In this document: positions 1 through 7,145 of the stretch, piece after piece
Layout: every line of letters starts with the position of its first letter
Position numbering within the stretch: the first letter of the stretch is position 1
From: JANLUX01 sp031363705
GTDB taxonomy: Bacteria > Bacteroidota > Bacteroidia > AKYH767-A > OLB10
Assembly (NCBI GenBank): GCA_031363705.1
Contig: JANLUX010000144.1
Span: 1-8,279 of the forward strand
Reading direction: 5' to 3'
DNA length: 8,279 bases
Program-made: the position numbers and the translations under genes
The notes under the pieces: model-generated
Seen by the model: the letters and a program-made list of their open reading frames with translations, nothing else
Database searches by the model: none
Told to the model about the DNA's origin: nothing

Positions 1-1716
1 AGCCATCACAAACCAGAAACCTGCCTGGTTCCATTCTTTAAAAATAAATTTTCCGGTGCAGAACAAAACAGAGTAAGTCATGAGCACTGCGCTGAACCAA
101 CATAAAAATAACCATCCGAAGTTTCTGTCTGAATCAGTGTAACCTGTTATTTTTTGTATCGGTTTCCACCATCCCCCGGGGCGTACTTTTAAATAAAAAC
201 GTTTGAGATGTTCAAAGTCTTCGCGCGGTGTATTGTAGGTAACCAATATCCACGCAATTGTGGTTACTCCAACAGTCAGGAAAAAGCTGTTTGGAAACTC
301 AAGTTTTAAAATAAATTTTGAAATGGCATAAGCAATAAAAGGAACTATGGTTGCTGTTATTTCACTCCATGCTGTGATGCGCCACCAATACCATCTCAGT
401 ATCAAAACCAATCCTAATCCTGCACCGCACTCAATGATAAAACTCCATACTCCTGAAATAGAATGAATCAATGTGGTGACATACAAAGCAAGCAACATGA
501 TTAACATGGTAGTGATCTTGCTCATGTTTACATAATGTCGTTGTGCTTCGTTTTCGTTATTGAATTCAGAAGTTGGTTTTATAAATCGTTTGTACAAATC
601 ATTAACAAGATAACTTGTTCCCCAGTTTAATTGCGTGGAGATGGTGCTCATGTATGCAGCAAGAAATGCAACCAGTAACAAACCTTTAAAACCTGTTGGT
701 AAAAATTCTTTCATTGCCATCACATAACCTAAACGTTTATCTGCAAATCCTAAATCAGGATATAAAACAATGCTGCACAATCCAACAATTATCCATGGCC
801 ATGGTCGTAGGCAATAATGCGCCATCTGGAAAAACAATGTTGCATAAACCGAATGTTTTTCATTCTTCGCACTCATGATGCGTTGGGCAACATATCCGCC
901 ACCTCCCGGTTCAGCACCCGGATACCAGCTGCTCCACCAGATGCTGAGATATGCGAGAAAAGAACCGATAGTAATGGTGAGTGTAGCTGCAATGGTTCCT
1001 GCGGATGATTTAGCACCAAGCGATGGAAAAAATTCCAGGCTCCAGGGAGGAAGTTTTTCTTTGAGCCCATCAATGCCACCAATTTTATCAGAGTTGACAA
1101 CGATGACTGCAAGCACAATACAACCGGTCATTGCAATGATAAATTGTACCATATCAGTAACAGCCACTCCCCACAAACCTGAAATAGCAGAGTACGCAGC
1201 GGTTAACACCATTGCTCCGGCAACGTACCATAACACTTCGCTTTGAGGTATATCAAAAAACACCTGGAGGATGGTAATCAATGCAACATTTACCCAACCA
1301 ATGATGAGTGTATTCATAAACAGACCGAGATAAACCGCTTTGAATCCGCGAAGGAATGCTGCAGGCTTTCCGCTGTAACGGAATTCAATAAATTCTACTT
1401 CAGTTAAAATTTCGGCACGTCTCCATAAACGTGCGAAGAAAAATGTTGTTAACATTCCGCCAAATAACATGTTCCACCAAAGCCAGTTTCCTGAGATACC
1501 ATACTGACCAACCAGCTCATTTACAGCAAGCGGTGTGTCAGCCGCAAACGTGGTTGCCACCATTGAAACACCAGCAACAAACCATGGGAGATTTCTTCCG
1601 CCAAGAAAAAAATCTGTTAAACTCTTGCTTGCTTTATCCTTGTAATAAAGTCCGATAACAAGGCTTAATAATAAATAAGCAACGATGATAATCCAGTCAA
1701 TGAGTTGTAGCGTCAT
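1..1716 (-). CDS. Sodium:solute symporter (SSS/SLC5 family), 3' end cut by window edge
   Basis: The minus strand is open for 572 codons from an ATG at 1716 to the left edge, so the C-terminus is missing. The product is a very hydrophobic inner-membrane protein with many transmembrane segments. It fits the LeuT-fold SSS family, which uses the Na+ gradient to import sugars, amino acids or other small solutes. Landmarks seen are FFLGGRNLPW near residues 36-45 after TM1, YSAISGLWGVAVTDMVQF at 175-192, YVAQRIMSAKNEK at 275-287 (the family's x-x-Q-R-x-x-x-A-K signature), and FLAAYMSTISTQLNWGTSY at 351-369. In the last motif A354, S357 and T358 align with the Na2 sodium-site residues of vSGLT. The substrate cannot be told from sequence; the GLWGVAVTD and AQR motifs place it near SGLT-like members. 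The start is the first Met of the open frame and directly precedes TM1. It is divergent from corA, and a candidate promoter lies 52 bp upstream. Confidence 0.95.
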   Translation of the reverse strand, partial: MTLQLIDWIIIVAYLLLSLVIGLYYKDKASKSLTDFFLGGRNLPWFVAGVSMVATTFAADTPLAVNELVGQYGISGNWLWWNMLFGGMLTTFFFARLWRRAEILTEVEFIEFRYSGKPAAFLRGFKAVYLGLFMNTLIIGWVNVALITILQVFFDIPQSEVLWYVAGAMVLTAAYSAISGLWGVAVTDMVQFIIAMTGCIVLAVIVVNSDKIGGIDGLKEKLPPWSLEFFPSLGAKSSAGTIAATLTITIGSFLAYLSIWWSSWYPGAEPGGGGYVAQRIMSAKNEKHSVYATLFFQMAHYCLRPWPWIIVGLCSIVLYPDLGFADKRLGYVMAMKEFLPTGFKGLLLVAFLAAYMSTISTQLNWGTSYLVNDLYKRFIKPTSEFNNENEAQRHYVNMSKITTMLIMLLALYVTTLIHSISGVWSFIIECGAGLGLVLILRWYWWRITAWSEITATIVPFIAYAISKFILKLEFPNSFFLTVGVTTIAWILVTYNTPREDFEHLKRFYLKVRPGGWWKPIQKITGYTDSDRNFGWLFLCWFSAVLMTYSVLFCTGKFIFKEWNQAGFWFVMA

Positions 1717-1767
1717 GCAATAATTATGGATTGTTGAATTGTTTTTATTGTTGAATTGATAAGGAAA

Positions 1768-1798
1768 CAAAAGTGTTTGTTTTTTCTATTTTTACAAA
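1768..1798 (-). promoter_or_regulatory. Candidate Bacteroidota-type promoter for the symporter gene
   Basis: Read on the minus strand, TTTG (1798-1795) is followed by a 19-bp spacer and CACTTTTG (1775-1768). The Bacteroidota housekeeping consensus is TTTG, 19-21 bp, TAnnTTTG, so this matches at every fixed position except the first T of the -7 box. Transcription would start near 1760, giving a leader of about 45 nt before the ATG at 1716. The region is AT-rich, so a chance match is possible. Confidence 0.4.
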
Positions 1799-1848
1799 GA
1801 AACATTTTGATTAAAATAAATAGTAATTAACAATTGAATTCCGAATGT

Positions 1849-1915
1849 AGAGATGCTTCCTTCGTCAGCATGACAAGCCACGGTATTTTGTCATGCTGAC
1901 GAAGGAAGCATCTCT
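1849..1915. repeat. Perfect 28-bp inverted repeat (palindromic REP-like element)
   Basis: The arm at 1849-1876 (starting AGAGATGCTTCCTTCGTCAG) is exactly complementary to 1888-1915 (ending GAAGGAAGCATCTCT), with an 11-bp loop GCCACGGTATT at 1877-1887. The pairing ends abruptly on the outside (T/T at 1848/1916). The sequence TTGTCATGCTGA..GAAG..AGCATCTC strongly resembles the 'GTCAT-C-TGA-GAAG-GAA-ATCTC' palindromes scattered between genes in many Bacteroidota genomes; this is recalled family knowledge and was not searched. It sits between two divergent gene starts, so it is not a terminator of either flanking gene. It lies upstream of the symporter's candidate promoter. It would be in the corA leader only if corA transcription starts to its left. 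Confidence 0.9.
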
Positions 1916-1960
1916 TAAAAATCTCATTACCTTATACTCATTACTCAATTCCCATTTATC

Positions 1961-3121
1961 TTGGAAGAAAAATTAAGCATACGAGCTGCAGTTAAATCAA
2001 AAATTCCTTTGCTGAAAGCAAGTGTGCGCAGAAAAAAAAATGTAGCACCTGGTTCAAGCCCTGGAATGTTTGTTCCGACAACCGATGCACTTAAACCGAA
2101 AATTAAAATTTATTCTTACGATAAAAATTTTTTAGAGGAAAAAGAATTAGCAAACGTTAGCGAAATAAAAAAACATTTAGCGGATCAACCTGAACGCAAT
2201 CATTGGATTGAGATAAAAGGTTTTGGTGACAGTAAGATGCTGGAAGAAATCAGCTCGGCATTTTCCATTCACCGTTTGGAAATGGAAGATGTAGTGAACA
2301 CTTATCAAAGACCAAAGCTGGAGGAGCATGACAATCATTTGTTTATTATTTCTCGCATGATCTGCAATTCGCATGATGTACGAATGCTGAATGAACAACT
2401 TTCACTTTTCCTCGGAAACAATTTTGTGCTTACCATGCAGGAACATTACGAAGATTTATTTGATCCTGTACGCAAGCGATTGCGTGAGGGGAAAGGTACA
2501 ATTCGCCAGAAAGGAGCTGATTACATGGCATACGCATTACTGGATGCCATTGTGGATAATTATTTTCCATTGCTTGAATCAATAGGTGATAAGCTTGATG
2601 AATTAGAGGATGAATTATTTTCAAAACCTAATCGCGAATCATTACAACGCATTCAGTTAATTAAACGTGAGCTTATTGTTTTTCGCAGAACCATATTTGC
2701 TGAGCGTGATAAAGTAAATGACCTTTTAAGAACGAGCACTGAATACATCAGTGATGCAAGTAAAATTTATTTACGTGATACTTACGACCACACCATTCAG
2801 GTGATGGACCTTGTGGAGAGTTACAAGGAAATTGTTGCCAGTTTAATGGATATTTATTTAAGCAGTGTGAGCAATCGCTTAAATCAAATCATGAAAGTGC
2901 TTGCAATTATCTCTACTATATTTATTCCACTCACATTTATCGTTGGTGTATATGGAATGAATTTCAGTTACACTGATCCTGATACCGGAGAAAAATTACC
3001 GCTTAACATGCCGGAACTTTATTCACCTTATGGTTACGTTGGTGTTTGGGCATTTATGTTGCTAATTGTTGTGGTGCAATTGGTGTTTTTTTACCGGAGA
3101 GGATGGCTGGAGAAAAGATGA
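1961..3121 (+). CDS. corA: CorA-family magnesium/divalent metal ion transporter
   Basis: This 386-aa protein matches the CorA family, pentameric inner-membrane channels that admit Mg2+ (some members Co2+ or Ni2+) down the membrane potential. The cytoplasmic N-terminal domain covers about residues 45-300 and ends in a long charged helical stretch. TM1 is roughly 311-331 and leads into the signature Y-G-M-N, with G332-M333-N334 forming the selectivity filter. A periplasmic loop follows (with DPDTGEKLPLNMPELYSP), then TM2 at about 358-378 and a basic tail ending RRGWLEKR. Length is normal for a Bacteroidota CorA. The start is a TTG at 1961: the upstream in-frame stop is at 1916-1918 and no ATG or GTG lies between. 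The first ATG downstream (2066, residue 36) would remove the basic KK..APGSSPG segment that resembles the conserved N-terminus of related proteins, so TTG is preferred. No convincing ribosome binding site is visible, which is usual in this phylum. Confidence 0.95.
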   Translation: MEEKLSIRAAVKSKIPLLKASVRRKKNVAPGSSPGMFVPTTDALKPKIKIYSYDKNFLEEKELANVSEIKKHLADQPERNHWIEIKGFGDSKMLEEISSAFSIHRLEMEDVVNTYQRPKLEEHDNHLFIISRMICNSHDVRMLNEQLSLFLGNNFVLTMQEHYEDLFDPVRKRLREGKGTIRQKGADYMAYALLDAIVDNYFPLLESIGDKLDELEDELFSKPNRESLQRIQLIKRELIVFRRTIFAERDKVNDLLRTSTEYISDASKIYLRDTYDHTIQVMDLVESYKEIVASLMDIYLSSVSNRLNQIMKVLAIISTIFIPLTFIVGVYGMNFSYTDPDTGEKLPLNMPELYSPYGYVGVWAFMLLIVVVQLVFFYRRGWLEKR

Positions 3122-3130
3122 GCAACATCT

Positions 3131-3160
3131 ACGAATACGAATCTCTACGAATTTACGAAT
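3131..3160 (+). repeat. Four copies of ACGAAT just after corA
   Basis: ACGAAT occurs at 3131, 3137, 3147 and 3155, all in the same orientation within 30 bp and starting 9 bp after the corA stop codon. The spacing is irregular (6, 10 and 8 bp). Similar strings of 'TACGAAT' units occur between genes in other Bacteroidota, from recall only. Role unknown. Confidence 0.7.
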
Positions 3161-3167
3161 TGGTAAC

Positions 3168-3317
3168 TGTCATTCAGGAGGAAACTTGTCATGTTTAAAA
3201 CACCATGCTCATTTACCGGGCAATGTATATTTGAAAGTAATTTGCAAACTGTTAAAAAAATTTTTATGGCTCTTATTGTTATCTGCAACTATTTCACAAG
3301 TTTCCTCCTGAATGACA
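3168..3317. repeat. About 150-bp segment bounded by 22-bp perfect inverted repeats
   Basis: The left arm at 3168-3189 (TGTCATTCAGGAGGAAACTT plus GT) is exactly complementary to the right arm at 3296-3317, enclosing 106 bp. The arms share the TGTCAT-C-G---GGAA character of the hairpin at 1849-1915, so the two may belong to related repeat families. The layout suits a small non-autonomous (MITE-like) element. It also suits a long-range RNA stem in the corA-priA spacer. Only AC on each outer side (3166-3167 and 3318-3319) could be a target duplication, which is too short to be persuasive. The interior encodes no recognisable protein and no transposase. Confidence 0.8.
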
Positions 3318-3330
3318 ACTCTCGCACTCT

Positions 3331-3361
3331 TCATCACTTAATTACTTCATCACCTCATCAC
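3331..3361 (+). repeat. Three TCATCAC copies directly before priA
   Basis: TCATCAC occurs at 3331-3337, 3347-3353 and 3355-3361, the last ending 5 bp before the priA GTG. A similar doublet, TCATTAC at 1924-1930 and 1938-1944, lies before the corA TTG. There is no obvious Shine-Dalgarno site in either leader. Function, if any, is unknown; it may only be low-complexity spacer. Confidence 0.55.
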
Positions 3362-3366
3362 TGACA

Positions 3367-5853
3367 GTGTCAACTTTTGTAAACGTTATTCTCCCGCTTG
3401 CATTGCCTGAGTTTTATACTTACAGTATTGATGATGGATTAATTGATAGCATAACACCCGGAGTGCGTGTGGTGGTGCAGTTTGGAAAACAAAGAGTTTA
3501 CACTGCATTGGTTCATTCCATTCATCACAACACTCCGGAAGGTTATGAAATTAAACCTGTTCTCTCTGTAGTAGATGAAGCGCCAATCGTGAATGCTCAG
3601 CAATTAAAACTATGGCAATGGATGGCTGATTATTATTTATGCACGTTGGGCGAAGTGATGGCTGCAGCATTACCATCTGCATTTAAATTGCAAAGTGAAA
3701 CAACCATAACACTGCATCCTGATTTTAAAGAAGAGGATGAATCATTACTCAGCGAACGTGAGTACCTGATTGTTTTCGCGTTGAAATCAAAAAAGAAATT
3801 GCGTATCAATGAGCTTACCAAAATTATTTCGTTAAAGCAAGTGATGCCTGTGGTGAAAACCATGCTTGCGAAAAATATTATTGAGATTGAAGAAGAACTT
3901 CTTGAGAAATATAAGCCACGCATTATTACTTATGTTAAGTTAAGTGATGCAATAAATAATGAGGTAGCGTTACAACAGTTAATGTCACAACTTGAAAAAC
4001 GTGCGGTGAAACAATTGGATTTACTGATGCGTTTTCTGCAGCTTTCACAGGAGCATGAGCAAACATCTTTTTCCAGAAGTTATCTTTTGAAGAAAGCCAA
4101 CATGACGAGTTCAGTGTTGCAGCAATTGGTAAAGAAAAATGTTTTTGAATTGTTTGATAAATACATTGACCGGATTGAGGCTGTTGATGAATCGCATTTG
4201 TTACAACCTGCTGTATTAAATGCTTTGCAGCAAACTGCTTTCGCAGAAATCAAAACTGCTTTCGCAGAAAATAAAGTTTGTTTGTTGCATGGAGTTACTT
4301 CTTCAGGCAAGACAGAAATATTTATTCACCTCATAAGGCAAAATGCAATAAGCAATAAGCAAATACTTTATCTCCTTCCTGAAATTGCCCTCACCACCCA
4401 GATAATTATTCGCTTGCAAAAACATTTTGGAAATAAATTGCTGGTTTATCATTCGCGTTTCAATGAACAGGAAAGAGTAGAAGTATGGAATAAAGTTTTG
4501 GAGTTTCAACAGCAAAGTGAATTAAATAAAAATTCTTTTCAATTGATTGTTGGTGCACGGTCAGCTTTGTTTCTTCCTTTTAGTAATCTCGGTTTAGTGA
4601 TTGTGGATGAGGAGCATGATACTTCATACAAGCAGATTGATCCGGCTCCGCGATATCATGCACGTGATACTGCAATTCTTTTAGCAACACAAAACAATGC
4701 AAATGTTATCCTGGCTTCAGCAACTCCTTCACTGGAAAGTTATTACAATGCAATTGCAGAGAAATATAAGTTGATAAACCTGCACAAGCGTCATGCGGAT
4801 TTACCAATGCCACCAATAAAATTAATTGACATCCGCGAAGCGATGAAACGCAAGCTGATGCATTCACACTTTTCTGATGTGTTGCTTAATACAATCAAAC
4901 AAACACTCGAACAAAAGGAACAGGTTATTTTATTTCAAAACCGCAGGGGGTTTGTACCGGTGTTTGAATGTAAAAACTGTTCATGGGTTCCGCATTGTGT
5001 TAACTGTGATGTGAGCTTGACATATCATAAACGCGAACAGGTTTTGCGATGTCATTACTGTGGTTATTCCATTCAGCCACCTCGCCAGTGCGCAGCCTGT
5101 GGAAGTACAGATTTGCGTATGAAAGGTTTTGGTACGGAGAAAGTAGAGGAGGAGTTACAGGTCTTTTATCCTGATAAAAAAATTGCACGCATGGATCATG
5201 ACAGCACTAAAAGCAAACATGCATATCGAAACCTCATCACTGATTTTCAGCAGGGAGAAATTGATATTTTAGTAGGAACTCAAATGGTAACAAAAGGTTT
5301 GGATTTTGATAATGTGGGTTTGGTTGGAATTTTAAATGCTGATAGTTTATTAAACTATCCCGACTTTCGCGCTTATGAACGTAGCTTTCAACTGATGGTG
5401 CAGGTGAGTGGGAGGGCAGGAAGAAAAAATGATTCGGGTCATGTGCTCATTCAAACTTACAACCCTGCTAACCGTGTGTTAGCGCATGTGCTCGATCATC
5501 ATTATAAAAATTTTTATAACGAAGAGTTAATTGAACGTCATCAATATAATTATCCACCTTATTTCCGGTTGATTGAATTAAGATTGAAGCACCGTAATGA
5601 ATACGACCTCGAGAAAATGGCGGATGCATTTACCAGAGAATTAAAAGAAGTTTTCGGCAAACGTGTTTTCGGCCCTACACATCCTCCTGTAGGAAAAGTA
5701 AAAAATCAATTCATTCGTGTAGTGATGTTGAAGCTGGAAAAGAAATTATCCGTTGACATGGTAAAAAAGAAACTGAATAAAGCAATGGATTTTTTTAAAG
5801 CACAACCTGAAAACAGACAACTGATCATACAGGTGGATGTTGATCCGCAGTGA
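3367..5853 (+). CDS. priA: Primosomal protein N' (replication restart helicase PriA)
   Basis: This 828-aa cytoplasmic protein is a complete PriA, the 3'-to-5' superfamily 2 DNA helicase that recognises stalled or D-loop forks and starts reloading of the replicative helicase. The N-terminal 3'-end-binding domain (about 1-100) includes LWQWMADYYLCTLGEVM, and a winged-helix region follows. The helicase core shows Walker A GVTSSGKT at 309-316 (K315), the DEEH box at 414-417, and QNRRGF at 524-529. Eight cysteines at 535, 538, 544, 547, 562, 565, 575 and 578 form four C-x2-C pairs that bind two zinc ions. GTQMVTKGLDF (637-647) and QVSGRAGR (679-686) are motifs V and VI. The C-terminal domain ends at 828, a normal length for Bacteroidota. 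The GTG start is chosen because STFVNVILPLALPEFYTYSI matches the family's N-terminus. It lies 245 bp after corA and converges with the next gene 17 bp away. Confidence 0.98.
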   Translation: MSTFVNVILPLALPEFYTYSIDDGLIDSITPGVRVVVQFGKQRVYTALVHSIHHNTPEGYEIKPVLSVVDEAPIVNAQQLKLWQWMADYYLCTLGEVMAAALPSAFKLQSETTITLHPDFKEEDESLLSEREYLIVFALKSKKKLRINELTKIISLKQVMPVVKTMLAKNIIEIEEELLEKYKPRIITYVKLSDAINNEVALQQLMSQLEKRAVKQLDLLMRFLQLSQEHEQTSFSRSYLLKKANMTSSVLQQLVKKNVFELFDKYIDRIEAVDESHLLQPAVLNALQQTAFAEIKTAFAENKVCLLHGVTSSGKTEIFIHLIRQNAISNKQILYLLPEIALTTQIIIRLQKHFGNKLLVYHSRFNEQERVEVWNKVLEFQQQSELNKNSFQLIVGARSALFLPFSNLGLVIVDEEHDTSYKQIDPAPRYHARDTAILLATQNNANVILASATPSLESYYNAIAEKYKLINLHKRHADLPMPPIKLIDIREAMKRKLMHSHFSDVLLNTIKQTLEQKEQVILFQNRRGFVPVFECKNCSWVPHCVNCDVSLTYHKREQVLRCHYCGYSIQPPRQCAACGSTDLRMKGFGTEKVEEELQVFYPDKKIARMDHDSTKSKHAYRNLITDFQQGEIDILVGTQMVTKGLDFDNVGLVGILNADSLLNYPDFRAYERSFQLMVQVSGRAGRKNDSGHVLIQTYNPANRVLAHVLDHHYKNFYNEELIERHQYNYPPYFRLIELRLKHRNEYDLEKMADAFTRELKEVFGKRVFGPTHPPVGKVKNQFIRVVMLKLEKKLSVDMVKKKLNKAMDFFKAQPENRQLIIQVDVDPQ

Positions 5854-5875
5854 TTAAGGTTTTGTAAATCTTAAT
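5853..5875. terminator. Weak bidirectional terminator candidate between convergent genes
   Basis: ATTAAGGTTT (5853-5862) pairs with AAATCTTAAT (5866-5875) around a TGT loop, giving a 10-bp stem with one G-U pair in the plus-strand RNA (an A-C mismatch in the minus-strand RNA). It covers the last base of the priA stop and the stop of the convergent gene. The stem is AT-rich and lacks a clean U-tract on either side, so termination activity is uncertain, but no better candidate exists in the 17-bp gap. Confidence 0.3.
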
Positions 5876-6809
5876 GAATTATTTCTTCCTGCTGTTCTGC
5901 TTTTTTATGATTATTGAAGTATTCCTTAACCAGGTTTTTGGAAATTCTGAAATTTACATCATGATCCGGTACAGCAATATGATAATAAATATCAGCATCG
6001 CTTTCATTGATAATAGTACACCAGATTATATCTCCTGTCAAAGTAATTATCTGATCAAAATTATAAGAACGAAAATCAGCATTTGAACTTTGATATGATG
6101 CAGATGTGGTTGAATCGTAGGGTTTAAATTGAATTGCATTGGTATTAACAGGTTGCTGCATTACATCAGTTTTTAAAATTATTGCTCTTGTATCACGTCC
6201 ATGTCTTCTAACCACATAATCAATTTTGATTAAATCCGCATTGAGTATCGTACAGAGAATACTGTCATTATTTTTTGTAATAATTAAATCTTTATTCAAG
6301 CTTTTATCCTTTGCACTCGGATAGACGATTGCTTTAGATGATGGAGCATACTCACTTTTCTCAGTCGTTTGATGCAATGGCTTAGTGCTAATATTATTAT
6401 TTAAAATATAACTTTTATATGCTACAATCTTGTTGTTTTTTCCTCCTGATGGCATGTATTCTATTTTGTTATCTACCATCAGCCTTTTGATAAATCCTTT
6501 AATTGTATCTCCTGAAGTGTTTATGATGAGATCATATAACTTTTTTGTAACGTGATTTTTCTCGTCAAAATTTATTTCATACTCATTAGTTGCAATTGCA
6601 TGAACATCTTCAGTAAGAACTTCTGACAGGTTTCCGTTATTGACATACTGCACACGAAGGGAATCAATTTTCCAAAGTGAAGTTTGTTTTAATATTTTTC
6701 CTGACCACAAATAAATGTCGCTTCTTCCCTGATAAAGTGAGGTATCCTGTGCATGTGTAAGCAGATTCACAAAAAGCAAAATGAATACATGAATAATTAT
6801 TTTTTTCAT
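5871..6809 (-). CDS. Exported protein with four degenerate 'D-x-I-I-T-x-x-G-D-x-I' repeats, function unknown
   Basis: This 312-aa protein has no recognised gene name. A signal peptide is clear: MKK, then a hydrophobic run to about residue 17, then LLTHA before QDTS, with likely cleavage near residue 20. The mature part holds four related units starting near 31 (SDIYLWSGKIL), 93 (DLIINTSGDTI), 174 (DLIITKNNDSI) and 252 (DQIITLTGDII). Each continues with a second strand and I-x-Y about 15 residues later (IEY, IDY, IYY; VQY in unit 1). Units 3 and 4 also share C-T-I-x-N (C186, C264). This unit type is widespread in uncharacterised secreted Bacteroidota proteins and probably forms small beta-sheet modules; the fold is inferred. 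A low-complexity linker rich in Ser, Lys and Thr (about 135-172) separates units 2 and 3. There is no lipobox or C-terminal sorting domain, so a periplasmic location is likeliest. It is last in a three-gene cluster, 17 bp after the preceding stop. Confidence 0.85.
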   Translation of the reverse strand: MKKIIIHVFILLFVNLLTHAQDTSLYQGRSDIYLWSGKILKQTSLWKIDSLRVQYVNNGNLSEVLTEDVHAIATNEYEINFDEKNHVTKKLYDLIINTSGDTIKGFIKRLMVDNKIEYMPSGGKNNKIVAYKSYILNNNISTKPLHQTTEKSEYAPSSKAIVYPSAKDKSLNKDLIITKNNDSILCTILNADLIKIDYVVRRHGRDTRAIILKTDVMQQPVNTNAIQFKPYDSTTSASYQSSNADFRSYNFDQIITLTGDIIWCTIINESDADIYYHIAVPDHDVNFRISKNLVKEYFNNHKKAEQQEEIIH

Positions 6810-6826
6810 AAGTGCATTTTATTAAT

Positions 6827-7135
6827 TTATAATATCGTGATTACCGGTTTGTTTTTTGGGAAGGTAATTTTTACTACTCCCCATTTGCTTTCTTTAAAAT
6901 CAATTTGATTAATTTCATCCATGTTCATTTCGTGCAGGCTTTCATCTTTCAAATAAACAATCCAGTATTCACGCACTTCAATGAGAAGAATTTTTGAAAT
7001 AGTTGATTTATCTACCTCTGTAATTCTGCCTGTTCCGAGAGACTTTAAATCCTCTTTTTTACTTAGATCGGGCAAATCACTTACACCGGCAAACAAGAAA
7101 GCGGTTATTATAAATAGAATATGTGCAGAATTCAT
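6827..7135 (-). CDS. Small exported protein of unknown function (102 aa)
   Basis: I do not recognise this family. The preferred start is the ATG at 7135, 10 bp after the stop of the upstream gene. From there the protein begins MNSAHILFIITAFLFAGVSD, a plausible signal peptide, and continues with a mature domain of about 80 residues. The C-terminal half is a compact alternation of likely beta-strands (EVREYWIVYLKDESLHEM, then INQIDF and GVVKITFPKNKP), with conserved-looking aromatic and charged residues. The open frame extends up to 7231, but that would add 32 polar residues before the hydrophobic stretch and overlap the upstream gene by 86 bp, so it is rejected. There are no cysteines, no lipobox and no second membrane segment. 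It sits between two exported proteins in the same tight cluster, so a shared envelope role is likely but unproven. Confidence 0.75.
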   Translation of the reverse strand: MNSAHILFIITAFLFAGVSDLPDLSKKEDLKSLGTGRITEVDKSTISKILLIEVREYWIVYLKDESLHEMNMDEINQIDFKESKWGVVKITFPKNKPVITIL

Positions 7136-7145
7136 GAGCGAATTT

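Noticed and set aside
696..1658. Several short open frames on both strands inside positions 696-1658
   Set aside because: They all lie within the 572-codon symporter frame on the minus strand, whose family motifs are continuous; the peptides have no recognisable domains.
1849..1915. Hairpin read as a rho-independent terminator
   Set aside because: The genes on both sides start here rather than end here, and no proper U-tract follows either arm; a palindromic repeat explains it better.
3226..3233. TATATTTG, an exact match to the Bacteroidota -7 box upstream of priA
   Set aside because: No TTTG lies 19-21 bp upstream (the nearest similar TTTA leaves a 28-bp spacer), so the promoter is not supported.
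5874..6086. A 70-aa plus-strand open frame just after priA with a hydrophobic N-terminus
   Set aside because: It is fully antisense to the 3' part of the four-repeat protein gene, and its hydrophobicity reflects the AT-rich complement.
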